Translations under genes and position numbers: made by a program
Shown: piece by piece, positions 16,629 to 23,962 of the stretch
Position numbering within the stretch: the stretch's first letter is position 1
Layout of the letters: the number at the start of each line of letters is the position of its first letter
Notes under the pieces: generated by a model
The model's input: the letters and a program-made list of their open reading frames with translations, nothing else
The model's database searches: none
Told to the model about the DNA's origin: nothing
Origin: Thermoflexaceae bacterium
GTDB lineage: Bacteria > Chloroflexota > Dehalococcoidia > Tepidiformales > Tepidiformaceae
Assembly: GCA_015075555.1 (NCBI GenBank)
Contig: JABTUD010000002.1
Location: 992,001-1,056,000 of the forward strand
Reading direction: 5' to 3'
Length of the DNA: 64,000 nucleotides

Positions 16629-17282
16629 TCAGACCTCGTCACGCAGGTAGGCGGTCGCGAGGGAGTCAGCATACTCATTCCAGCGGGTGCCATCGTGAGC
16701 GCGGACCCACTGGATGCGAACGTGGGGCCGTTCGCGAAGGAGGGCGTAGGCTTCCTGAACGAGATCCAGGTTCCTGACCTCGCCTTCTCGGCGGCGCCAG
16801 CCGCGCGCTTCCCAGGCCGCAGCCCACTTCGTGAGGGTGTTTACAACGAGCTGGCTGTCGGAATAGAGCGTCACCTCATCGGCGGGGGCGAGCATGCGCA
16901 GGCCCTCGATGACGGCCTTGAGCTCCATGCGGTTATGGGTGGTGGCCGGGTCGTGCCCATATCGCCGGGCAACAACGTCGCCGTCACGCACGTGGACTGC
17001 CCCCCAGCCACCAGGGCCGGGATTCCCGGAACAGGCGCCATCGGTGAAAACGCCGGAGCGGGGGCCGAGAGTGAAGCGTTCGAGGACCTGTGCAGTGGTC
17101 AGGTTGAGATCGCGGGAAGCCGAGTTTCCTCGCCTGCGGCCCGCGGAGGACAACGGCTCGCCCCTGTTGCCCCGGCAGGCCATGCAGGTGCGCGGGGTCC
17201 AGCCGGGGTACTTCGCACGGGCAGCCGGGGGCAGTTCAAAGGCGGCGCCGCATTCCTGGCACACGAACGGAGTTGATGTCAC
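16629..17282 (-). CDS. rnhA: Ribonuclease HI with N-terminal zinc ribbon
   Basis: About 217 residues. The C-terminal RNase H domain has all four acidic catalytic residues in context: FTDGACSGNPGPGGW, HNRMELKAVIEGLRML, LYSDSQLVVNTLT, and VRAHDGTRWNEYADSLA. It cuts RNA in RNA-DNA hybrids. The first 35 residues carry CxxC...CxxC (FVCQECGAAFEL, TCMACRGN), a small zinc ribbon not present in the classical E. coli enzyme. Two GTG starts are possible (17282 and 17318); the nearer one was chosen because the zinc ribbon begins right after it. Neither has a clear ribosome site. Confidence 0.9.
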   Translation of the reverse strand: MTSTPFVCQECGAAFELPPAARAKYPGWTPRTCMACRGNRGEPLSSAGRRRGNSASRDLNLTTAQVLERFTLGPRSGVFTDGACSGNPGPGGWGAVHVRDGDVVARRYGHDPATTHNRMELKAVIEGLRMLAPADEVTLYSDSQLVVNTLTKWAAAWEARGWRRREGEVRNLDLVQEAYALLRERPHVRIQWVRAHDGTRWNEYADSLATAYLRDEV

Positions 17283-17386
17283 CGGTGCCAGTGTACGAGG
17301 AGGCGGGCGATGCCTCACGCGCGAAGCTGTCGCGCCGCAGGCGGGGGCGGTATAACTGGCGCCATCGCCTGCGAGGAGTTGGGGCT

Positions 17387-18628
17387 ATGACCATGGAGTT
17401 GCCAGGACAGGGCCGGCGTTGGGAAGAGCTGCGCGAGGAGATGGAGGCGATGCGCTCCCGTGACCTCGACTGGCGCCATGGCCGCCATGGAGCGTACGTC
17501 TGGTACGCCGATGACGGGCTAGAGCACGTGCTGCGCGAGGCCTTCGGGATGTTCATGGTCGAAAACGGGCTGGGGCTGTGGGCGTTTCCCAGCATTGGCC
17601 GGATGGAGCGCGAGGTGCTGGCCATGGTGCAGGGGCTGCTCTCGGGGGATGACCAGACGGCAAGCGTCTTTACGTCGGGCGGTACCGAGAGCATCTTTGT
17701 GGCGATGTACGCCGCGCGGGAATGGGCACGGGCGGCGAGGCCGGGAGTAACGGCCCCGGAGATCGTGGCGGCACAATCGGCGCACCCTGCTTTGAGCAAG
17801 GCGGCGCACCTGCTGGGGATGCGCGTGAAACGGGTACCGGTTGGTCCCGACTACCGCGCGGATGCGGTGGCGATGGAGTCGGCGGTCGGACCGGATACCG
17901 TGGCGCTGTATGCCTCGGCGCCTTCGTATTCGCTGGGGCTCATCGACCCCGTTGAAGCTGTCGGCGCCGTTGCGGCGAGGCATGGGCTCTGGCTGCATGT
18001 GGATGCCTGCGTCGGGGGCATCCTGGCGCCATTCGTACGGGGCCTTGGCAGGCCGGTGCCTGCCTTTGACTTTGCAGTGCCCGGGGTCACATCCATATCG
18101 GCGGACCTGCACAAGTCGGGGTATGCGGCGAAGCCGGCCTCAACCATCAACTTCAGGACGAGGGAGCACCGCGAGTTCGCGCGCTACAGCATGGACGACT
18201 GGCCGAGCGGCACCTACTCGTCGCTGACGTTCACGGGTACCAGGCCGGGCGGGGCGATCGCGGCCGCGTGGGCAGCGATGCAGTACCTGGGGCGGGACGG
18301 TTACGAGCGGATCGCGGCAGCCTCGATGAGAGCACGTGACGCGATTGCGCGGGGGGTCGCGGCAATACCGGGGGTGCGTGTGTTCGGCGAACCAGAACTG
18401 TGGGCGTTCGCTTTCGGGGCGGAAGGCGTGGACATGCACCAGGTCGCCGGCCTGATGGGGAAACGGGGATGGATGTGCGGCCCCACCACTGACCCGCGAG
18501 GTATCCACGTTATGTGCACGCCCGTCCATGAAGGAATCGCGGACGAGTACCTCGCGGCCATCGCCGAATGCATGGCCGAAGCGCGCACAGCCGGGGCGGG
18601 CGACGCGTCAGCGCCACGCTACAACTGA
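17387..18628 (+). CDS. PLP-dependent lyase/decarboxylase, sphingosine-1-phosphate-lyase-like
   Basis: A 413-residue group II decarboxylase-fold enzyme preceded by GAGGAGT. Landmarks are TSGGTESIFVAMYAARE (phosphate cup), AQSAHPALSKAAHLLGM (stacking His), LWLHVDACVGG (Asp for the pyridine N) and ISADLHKSGYAAKPAS with the Schiff-base Lys, plus SLTFTGTRPGGAIAAAW. The SADxHKxGYxxK and GTRPGG combination is that of sphingosine-1-phosphate lyases rather than glutamate decarboxylase. Phosphorylated long-chain bases are rare in bacteria, so another amino-alcohol phosphate or amino acid is possible. No membrane anchor is seen. Confidence 0.85.
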   Translation: MTMELPGQGRRWEELREEMEAMRSRDLDWRHGRHGAYVWYADDGLEHVLREAFGMFMVENGLGLWAFPSIGRMEREVLAMVQGLLSGDDQTASVFTSGGTESIFVAMYAAREWARAARPGVTAPEIVAAQSAHPALSKAAHLLGMRVKRVPVGPDYRADAVAMESAVGPDTVALYASAPSYSLGLIDPVEAVGAVAARHGLWLHVDACVGGILAPFVRGLGRPVPAFDFAVPGVTSISADLHKSGYAAKPASTINFRTREHREFARYSMDDWPSGTYSSLTFTGTRPGGAIAAAWAAMQYLGRDGYERIAAASMRARDAIARGVAAIPGVRVFGEPELWAFAFGAEGVDMHQVAGLMGKRGWMCGPTTDPRGIHVMCTPVHEGIADEYLAAIAECMAEARTAGAGDASAPRYN

Positions 18629-18639
18629 AGGCGCGGGAC

Positions 18640-19020
18640 CTAGCGCTGCTTCAGCAGGTCACGGATCTCGCGCAGGAGCTCGATGTCTTCGGGTGTGGGT
18701 TCGTCGGCGGCAGTTTCGCCCCGGCGGCGGCGCTCATTGATCATGTTCACCGGCTTGACCACCAAGAAGAAGATGACCGCCGCGATCGAGACGAAGCTGA
18801 TGAGGGCGTTCAGGAAGGCGCCGTAGCGAAACACCGAGTCATTGATGGTGAAGTCCAGTGCTGAGAAGTCGGGTTCGCCGACGATGGCGGCGATCAGGGG
18901 CGTGAAGAGGTTCTCAACGGCCGACGCGACCACGGCGCCAAAGGCGGCGCCGATGATGACGGCCACGGCAAGGTCGATGACATTTCCGCGCAGAACAAAA
19001 TCCCTGAACTCTTTGAACAC
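18640..19020 (-). CDS. mscL: Large-conductance mechanosensitive channel
   Basis: A 126-residue protein starting at a GTG preceded by AAGGAGG at ideal spacing. The N-terminus FKEFRDFVLRGNVIDLAVAVIIGAAFG is diagnostic of MscL: an amphipathic helix and then TM1 with the gate. TM2 is FLNALISFVSIAAVIFFLVV, and a C-terminal charged helix (IELLREIRDLLKQR) follows. It forms a homopentameric channel that releases solutes at extreme membrane tension. An alternative start far upstream would read through unrelated, low-likelihood sequence. Confidence 0.96.
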   Translation of the reverse strand: MFKEFRDFVLRGNVIDLAVAVIIGAAFGAVVASAVENLFTPLIAAIVGEPDFSALDFTINDSVFRYGAFLNALISFVSIAAVIFFLVVKPVNMINERRRRGETAADEPTPEDIELLREIRDLLKQR

Positions 19021-19108
19021 GGGCAACCCTCCTTGAGGTGAGCGATTGTAGCGGCGCGGATCGCGCGGCCACAACCGGCCACCAAGGGGGAGCGGGCTTA
19101 GCCTGCTG

Positions 19109-20035
19109 TCACCGTCCGGGTGGGTGGGCCACCAGCAGCGCCTCAACCTCGGCCCGGGACGGGAGCGAAGCGGTGGCGCCGGGACGGGTGACCGCGAGGG
19201 CGCCCGCGGCGCAGGCGAAGCGAACGGCGGCGGCCAGTTCGCGCCCCTCCTTGAGGGCCACCGCAAGCGCTCCGCAGAAGGCATCGCCGGCGCCAACCGA
19301 GTCAACAGCGGGGACGGGGAACGAGGGGAGCTGGTCCAGGCCCGTGGCCGTGGCCAGGATGGCGCCATCTTCGCCAAGGGTGACGATGGCCGCGCGAGGC
19401 CCAAGGCCAAGGAGGGAGCGCGCCTGCCCAGCGGGAGTGGCGGGCGCGCCTGGCGCCAGCGCTGCTGCCTCAACCTCGTTGGCGACCAGGACATCAGCGA
19501 GCTCAAGCAGCCCGGGCGGGCACGCGGCCACAGGCGCGGTGTTGAGAACGACCAGCACCCCGGCTTCGCGTGCCACACGTGCGGCAGCCAGGTTGCATTC
19601 CATGGGCGCCTCGAACTGGAGGAGGAGCGCGCCCGCGGCAGCGATCACGTCACTGGCGGCGGCCACATCGCCGATGGCCATCTGCATGTTCGCGCCAGGC
19701 ACAGAGATGATGCTGTTGCCGCCATCGTCGAACACCATGGGGATGGCAACGCCGGTGCCGGCATCCCCGCCGGTGACAACGTGGGCCGTGTCCACGCCAT
19801 CGGCGGCGAGCGCGGCGAGAATGCGTTCGCCGAAGGCGTCCGCGCCAACCCTCCCAACGAGAGAAACCGCATCAGCGCCGAGGCGCCGGGCCGCAATCGC
19901 CTGGTTCGCGCCCTTGCCGCCCACGAACATCGCGAATGACCGGGCGAAGAGGGTCTCCCCCGGCAGGGGCAGGCGCTGAATGCGGGCCACCAGGTCGAGC
20001 ATGCAACTGCCAAGAACCACCACGTGAGTGCCCAT
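19109..20035 (-). CDS. rbsK: Ribokinase
   Basis: A 308-residue PfkB-family kinase. The ribose-binding start VVVLGSCMLDLVARIQRLPLPGET is followed by FVGGKGANQAIAARRLGA (the GGKGANQA signature of ribokinase). The C-terminal VDSVGAGDAFCGALAVALKEG carries the catalytic Asp (DSVGAGD; DTxGAGD is usual). It phosphorylates ribose, or possibly deoxyribose, with ATP. The ATG at 20035 starts right at the first beta strand. No rbs transporter is adjacent. It is a different kinase from the partial one at the window start. Confidence 0.92.
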   Translation of the reverse strand: MGTHVVVLGSCMLDLVARIQRLPLPGETLFARSFAMFVGGKGANQAIAARRLGADAVSLVGRVGADAFGERILAALAADGVDTAHVVTGGDAGTGVAIPMVFDDGGNSIISVPGANMQMAIGDVAAASDVIAAAGALLLQFEAPMECNLAAARVAREAGVLVVLNTAPVAACPPGLLELADVLVANEVEAAALAPGAPATPAGQARSLLGLGPRAAIVTLGEDGAILATATGLDQLPSFPVPAVDSVGAGDAFCGALAVALKEGRELAAAVRFACAAGALAVTRPGATASLPSRAEVEALLVAHPPGR

Positions 20036-20109
20036 TGGAGCACTGAGCTTACGCGCGGCCGGGCACCCTGCAAGTGGCTGCGACGGCGGCAACGGGCTAA
20101 CCTTCGCCC

Positions 20110-20631
20110 ATGCCAGGCGGCCATCCCGGCGCCCCCGACCCATACCGCTACTGCCCGCAGTGCGGCACGCCCTTGCAGCATGGCGAGGGACCCGAAGGCC
20201 GGCCCCACTGCACCAGGTGCGGCTACATCCGCTACCGGAACCCGGCCGTGGGCGTGGCCGTCGTGCTGCAGGATGAAGAGGGCCGCGTGCTCATGGGCCG
20301 CCGCGCCGGCGGCGAATACGCGGGGCTCTGGTGCATCCCCTGCGGATACGTCGAATGGAGCGAGGAGATCCGCCACGCCGGCGTGCGTGAGTTCCGCGAA
20401 GAGACGGGGATAGAGGTAGAACTCGGGGAGATAGTCGCCGTGCACTCCAACTTCCACAACCCGAAGCTGCACACGGTGGGGGTATGGTTCCGTGGCCGTG
20501 CCGCCGAGGGCGAACCGCGCCCGGCCGACGGCGAATTCAGCGAGCTCGCCTACCGCGACCCCGCCTCACCACCGCCGCTGGCTTTCCCCACCGACGCGCT
20601 GGTGCTGGCACAGCTTGCCAGCGGCGGTTGA
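20110..20631 (+). CDS. Nudix hydrolase with zinc ribbon
   Basis: A 173-residue protein. Residues 14-40 form a zinc ribbon (YCPQCGTPLQH...CTRCGYIRYRNP), as in NudC-like and ADP-ribose-type Nudix enzymes. The Nudix box follows exactly: GYVEWSEEIRHAGVREFREETGI, with the metal-binding REFREE. The pattern RxNPAVGVAVVLQDEEGRVLMGRR suggests a nucleoside diphosphate derivative as substrate. It is divergent from ribokinase, sharing a short promoter region. The exact substrate is not inferable. Confidence 0.92.
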   Translation: MPGGHPGAPDPYRYCPQCGTPLQHGEGPEGRPHCTRCGYIRYRNPAVGVAVVLQDEEGRVLMGRRAGGEYAGLWCIPCGYVEWSEEIRHAGVREFREETGIEVELGEIVAVHSNFHNPKLHTVGVWFRGRAAEGEPRPADGEFSELAYRDPASPPPLAFPTDALVLAQLASGG

Positions 20632-20709
20632 CACCGGCTTGCCCGGTCAACACTCCGCACTTACATTCCGCGAGTGCCCCGCCGGGGACCAGGAAACGAG
20701 GGACTGACG

Positions 20710-21579
20710 ATGGTATTTGGACGCGGGGAGACTCCCGAGATTGGCATCGAAATCGCGGACGGGCGGCGTGCTTTCGCCCCGGGCGACACGATCAGGGCGA
20801 CGGTCACGTTCGGGGCAGCGAAGGGCTTCAAGGCCCGGGCTGTCCGGGCGGGTCTGGTGTTGCTGCGGAAGTCGCAAGAGGTGGATACGGAGCGCGACTC
20901 GGACGGCGATCGGCGGCGCACCCACACCTGGGTCACGCATGAGCAGTGGGTGCAGACTGATAACCTGGATGTTGACACCACAGGCGGCCCGCAGGTCTTT
21001 GAAAGGGAGTGGCAGCTGCCCGCAGGCTCGGCGCCGACCTACTCGGGGGAGATCACCAGTAATCGCTGGGTGGTGAAGGTCACGATCGACCGCAAGCTTG
21101 CGAAGGATGTGAACGCGGAAGTGGCGATCACGGTGGCTTCGCCGCTGCCGGCGGGCGCGAACGAAGCTCCGCTGGTGCGGGCCGCAGCTCACTCGGATGC
21201 GACCCTGCGGCTGGAGCTGCCGCGCGGGGCATTCGTGGAGGGCGAACGGGTCCCGGGAAGGCTGTCCTTCGAGCCCTCCGACGGGCTGAAGGCCCGGGCG
21301 CTGCGTGTTGAGCTGGCACGCAGAGAGCGTGTGACCAGCAATGACGGAACGAACGAGAAGACGGCGGTGATGGAGACGCACGAGCTTGCCCGCGAGGATC
21401 AGCTGAGGGCACAGGCCGATTACGAGTTCTCGTTTGAGCTGCCGCGGGCGGGCCAGCCATCGAACCAGACGGGGAGCGCCAGTGCTGCCTGGAGCGTGCG
21501 CGCAATCCTCGACCGGCCGATGCGGGACGACGTGGAAGTGGCCCAGGAGATAGCAGTCTGCACCCAACCGCAGGGGTAG
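20710..21579 (+). CDS. Arrestin/SpoOM-like beta-sandwich protein
   Basis: A 289-residue soluble protein of repeated beta-strand patterns with two similar halves. The opening PEIGIEIADGRRAFAPGDTIRATVTF and the later RLELPRGAFVEGERVPGRLSF resemble arrestin_N/SpoOM modules, where each half begins with a strand leading to a GExVxGxVxF motif. The ATG at 20710 has AACGAGGGA upstream. No signal peptide. Function is unknown; arrestin-like bacterial proteins usually act as scaffolds. It is followed after 13 bases by a small membrane protein gene, probably cotranscribed. Confidence 0.65.
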   Translation: MVFGRGETPEIGIEIADGRRAFAPGDTIRATVTFGAAKGFKARAVRAGLVLLRKSQEVDTERDSDGDRRRTHTWVTHEQWVQTDNLDVDTTGGPQVFEREWQLPAGSAPTYSGEITSNRWVVKVTIDRKLAKDVNAEVAITVASPLPAGANEAPLVRAAAHSDATLRLELPRGAFVEGERVPGRLSFEPSDGLKARALRVELARRERVTSNDGTNEKTAVMETHELAREDQLRAQADYEFSFELPRAGQPSNQTGSASAAWSVRAILDRPMRDDVEVAQEIAVCTQPQG

Positions 21580-21592
21580 CCCCGGGTGGCCT

Positions 21593-21874
21593 ATGGCACA
21601 ATCTGGCGAGAAGCCGGAGGTGCCAGGGGTGGGTCACTTCAGCGAGGACGGGCGCCGGTTCTATTCAACGCTCTTCCTGGCGTTCGCACCGTTGTTCATG
21701 CTGGGCGGGTGGATTGCGGCCTTCACGGATGTCGGGGCCGGCCTCATCTACCTGGGGTCACTGCTGGCGATTCTGGGTTTCGCTCTCCAGCCATCCTGCA
21801 GGCGTGGAGCCGCGGCTGTCGGCGCGCTTGCGGCCGGCTGGGGCCTGCCGCTGGTGCTGATTGTGCTGGCCTGA
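21593..21874 (+). CDS. Small two- or three-helix membrane protein
   Basis: A 93-residue hypothetical. After a polar first 23 residues come hydrophobic helices at about 26-44 (LFLAFAPLFMLGGWIAAF), 48-66 (AGLIYLGSLLAILGFAL) and 73-93 (AAAVGALAAGWGLPLVLIVLA). No known family is recognised. It lies 13 bases downstream of the arrestin-like gene and converges on the NiSOD protease gene. A link to the arrestin-like scaffold is possible only from position. Confidence 0.6.
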   Translation: MAQSGEKPEVPGVGHFSEDGRRFYSTLFLAFAPLFMLGGWIAAFTDVGAGLIYLGSLLAILGFALQPSCRRGAAAVGALAAGWGLPLVLIVLA

Positions 21875-21902
21875 GGGCACCCGATTACTCAGCCCGGCCG
21901 GG

Positions 21903-22358
21903 CTACACCGTGCGGTGCCGCACGTCCTGCCGCGCCCGGAAGAGCGCTCCCGGCGGCCAGTAGCGCCACCGCACGCGTCCGAGCACCGTACCCGGGGCCA
22001 CGGCGCCGAACGCGCGGCTGTCGGTGCTCTCGTCCGGGTTGTCGCCGAGTACCCAGAGGGAGCCGTGCAGGTCGACGTTCGCCACGCGCTTCACGAGCGT
22101 GCGCCCCGGCTCGCGGGGGTCGCGAATGAGGATGACATCGCCACGGGCCGGCGCCCGGTGCGCGAAAGCCCTGCGGTCGACAACGACGAAGTCGCCGGGC
22201 CGCAGCGTGGGCGACATGCTGGAGCCGGCAACTTCGTAGCGAAGAAAGCGGCGCCGCAGCCACCAAATACAGAGTACAAGCGCGATGGCAGCGGCAGCGG
22301 CGCCCGGTGGCCAGGAGAGGGGGGCACGCCCGCGAGCGGTGCCCCCGGGCGTGGTCAC
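21903..22358 (-). CDS. sodX: Nickel superoxide dismutase maturation protease (S26 family)
   Basis: A 151-residue type I signal-peptidase-like enzyme with one N-terminal membrane segment (about residues 18-33). The catalytic Ser is in GSSMSPTLRPGD (Ser47) and the general-base Lys in RTLVKRVANV (Lys90). The C-terminal LGDNPDESTDSRAFGAV is the S26 box E. It overlaps the sodN stop by four bases. That coupling identifies it as the protease that removes the leader of the NiSOD precursor to expose the N-terminal His. It is shorter than housekeeping LepB. Confidence 0.92.
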   Translation of the reverse strand: MTTPGGTARGRAPLSWPPGAAAAAIALVLCIWWLRRRFLRYEVAGSSMSPTLRPGDFVVVDRRAFAHRAPARGDVILIRDPREPGRTLVKRVANVDLHGSLWVLGDNPDESTDSRAFGAVAPGTVLGRVRWRYWPPGALFRARQDVRHRTV

Positions 22359-22801
22359 GCGGGGTTCGCCAGGTAGTAGGGGACGTCGCGCCCCTTGGTC
22401 GCCCAGAAGATGCCGTGGATCTCGCTGATGGCCGTCAGCAGGTCATTGCAGGCGTCGACGTTCAGCTCCTGCTTGCACTTCGAGGCGAGCTTGGCAGCCT
22501 TCCAGAAATTGTCATGGAGGTCGGGGTACTTTTCCAGATGCTCGGGCTTGAAGTAGTCGTGCCAGAGGATGTCGAGCTCCTTCTTCACGATCTCAGCCTG
22601 CTGCTCCTTGATCTGCGCGAAGCGGGTGAAGGAGTTCCACATAGCGGGGTCGTCCCCCTGGAGGGCAACTGCCTTCTTTGTCATCGAAAGCACGGCCTCG
22701 GCGGCGATGCGAGCGGAGGCAGGGTCGTAGACGCCGCAGGGGCCGTCGCAATGGGCGTGGGCGGTGCGTGAGGGGCGGAGGATGCGGGAGAGGATGGACA
22801 T
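22355..22801 (-). CDS. sodN: Nickel-containing superoxide dismutase precursor
   Basis: A 148-residue precursor. The nickel hook HCDGPCGVYDPA begins at residue 17, so maturation must remove 16 residues (ending TAHA) to free His1, as in Streptomyces NiSOD. The rest is a four-helix bundle of the expected length. It disproportionates superoxide in the cytoplasm as a homohexamer. The protease sodX overlaps it by four bases. A TATACT box at 22883-22888 (minus strand) lies about 85 bases upstream. Ni-responsive control is plausible but no operator was proved. Confidence 0.96.
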   Translation of the reverse strand: MSILSRILRPSRTAHAHCDGPCGVYDPASARIAAEAVLSMTKKAVALQGDDPAMWNSFTRFAQIKEQQAEIVKKELDILWHDYFKPEHLEKYPDLHDNFWKAAKLASKCKQELNVDACNDLLTAISEIHGIFWATKGRDVPYYLANPA

Positions 22802-22882
22802 GGTGTGCTCCTTTGGGGTTGAGAGGCGGAAATGGAGGTAGCGGCGGGAGCGGAACGTGATTGCTCGTTACCGCGCATTCTG

Positions 22883-22915
22883 AGTATAGCCGACTTTTAC
22901 TGGCGCAACTATAGT
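22883..22915. promoter_or_regulatory. Divergent promoter region of sodN and nitroreductase
   Basis: AT-rich island in otherwise GC-rich DNA. Reading left it has TATACT (22888 to 22883) for sodN. Reading right it has TATAGT (22910-22915) for the nitroreductase. The hexamer CGACTT occurs twice (22891-22896 and 22921-22926), 30 bases apart, on one face of the helix, as a possible shared regulator site. The -35 boxes are weak on both sides. Confidence 0.4.
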
Positions 22916-22964
22916 GTGGGCGACTTCCGTATGATGCGGGGACACGGATTCGAGGGAGCACGAT

Positions 22965-23615
22965 ATGGCTGAACAGGTGGGGGCCGAGGCCGATTTCTTT
23001 TCAGTGGTTGGTACGCAGCGCGCGATGCGGCGTCTGAAGCCAGACCCGGTGCCGGAGGAGCACATCAAGAGAATCATCTGGGCGGCGACGCGGGCGCCGA
23101 GTGGCGGCAACCGGCAGCCCTGGCGCTTCCTGGTGGTCACCGATGCGGCAAAGCGGAAGGCGCTGGCCGCCGTCTACCGCGAGGGCTGGGAGCGGTACCG
23201 CGCGAGTGGCTACGGCGGCTCGGCGGGGCGGGAGCTGGCGCCCGAATGGGCCGAAAGCAATGAGAAGGTGCTGCGGAGCTCGCAGTACCTGGCCGACCAC
23301 ATGGCGGAGGTGCCGGTACTGATATTCCCGTGCATCTTCGGGGGCGGGCCGAAGGACCTGACCTCGGGGTCGAGCATCTACCCGGCCATCCAGAACCTGA
23401 TGCTGGCGGCGCGGGCGCTCGGGCTGGGGACCGCACTGACGACGATCCACCGCTGGAACGAGCCCCGGGTGCGCGAGATCCTTGGAATCCCGGAGACGGT
23501 GGACACAGCCGCTCTCATCCCGGTGGGGTGGCCGAAGGGGAAGTTCGGCGCCGGGCTGCGCCAGCCGGTGGAGGCGGTCACCTACTGGGATTCGTGGGGG
23601 GCGAAGCGGCCGTAG
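22965..23615 (+). CDS. Nitroreductase-family flavoprotein
   Basis: A 216-residue FMN-dependent oxidoreductase. RAMRRLKPDPVPEEHIKRIIWAATRAPSGGNRQPWRFLVVTD near the N-terminus holds the FMN phosphate-binding Arg and the APSGGNxQPW loop. LMLAARALGLGTALTT near residue 145 is the second FMN motif, followed by VPxGWPKGKFG-like ALIPVGWPKGKFG. It reduces an unknown electron acceptor with NAD(P)H. It is divergent from sodN across one promoter region, suggesting a redox-stress role, which is inference. Confidence 0.88.
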   Translation: MAEQVGAEADFFSVVGTQRAMRRLKPDPVPEEHIKRIIWAATRAPSGGNRQPWRFLVVTDAAKRKALAAVYREGWERYRASGYGGSAGRELAPEWAESNEKVLRSSQYLADHMAEVPVLIFPCIFGGGPKDLTSGSSIYPAIQNLMLAARALGLGTALTTIHRWNEPRVREILGIPETVDTAALIPVGWPKGKFGAGLRQPVEAVTYWDSWGAKRP

Positions 23616-23640
23616 CGGGCCATTGCGGGCGGGAACGGGG

Positions 23641-23943
23641 CTATCCCTGTTCGCGCGCGCGGACGTGGTAGGCGAGCCGCATGCTCATGGGGGCGGTGGC
23701 GCCGGAGAGCGTGTAGGTGATATCGGCGATCGCCTCGCTCATCTCCCGGGCAAGGCTGCGGTCCGGGTGGGCACGGACGGCTTCGCGGAGTTCATCGATC
23801 TCCTGGAAGAGCGCCATGGCGCCGGCCTTCCGGGAAGGGGCAAGCGCGGGGTCGGCTTCCACTTCCTGGGCGAGCGCAAAGGCGCGCGCACTGAGGGCAT
23901 AGAGCCCCGGCTTCAGGTCGCCGGGCCCTGGGGTCGTGCTCAT
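23641..23943 (-). CDS. Hypothetical helical protein, 100 residues
   Basis: No family recognised. The sequence is Ala/Glu/Arg-rich with predicted helices (LSARAFALAQEVEADPAL, then ALFQEIDELREAVRAHPDRSLAREMSEAIADITYTLSG). No signal or membrane segment. It ends 25 bases from the convergent nitroreductase gene and starts 19 bases after the zincin gene, possibly cotranscribed with it. Coding is supported by composition and by the gap it fills. Confidence 0.5.
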   Translation of the reverse strand: MSTTPGPGDLKPGLYALSARAFALAQEVEADPALAPSRKAGAMALFQEIDELREAVRAHPDRSLAREMSEAIADITYTLSGATAPMSMRLAYHVRAREQG

Positions 23944-23962
23944 CGCGCCTCACCGTTCCCTA

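Noticed and set aside
18640-19578. Long N-terminal extension of MscL
   Set aside because: The upstream part is Arg/Pro/Ser-rich and overlaps ribokinase in antisense. The GTG at 19020 with AAGGAGG gives the exact family length.
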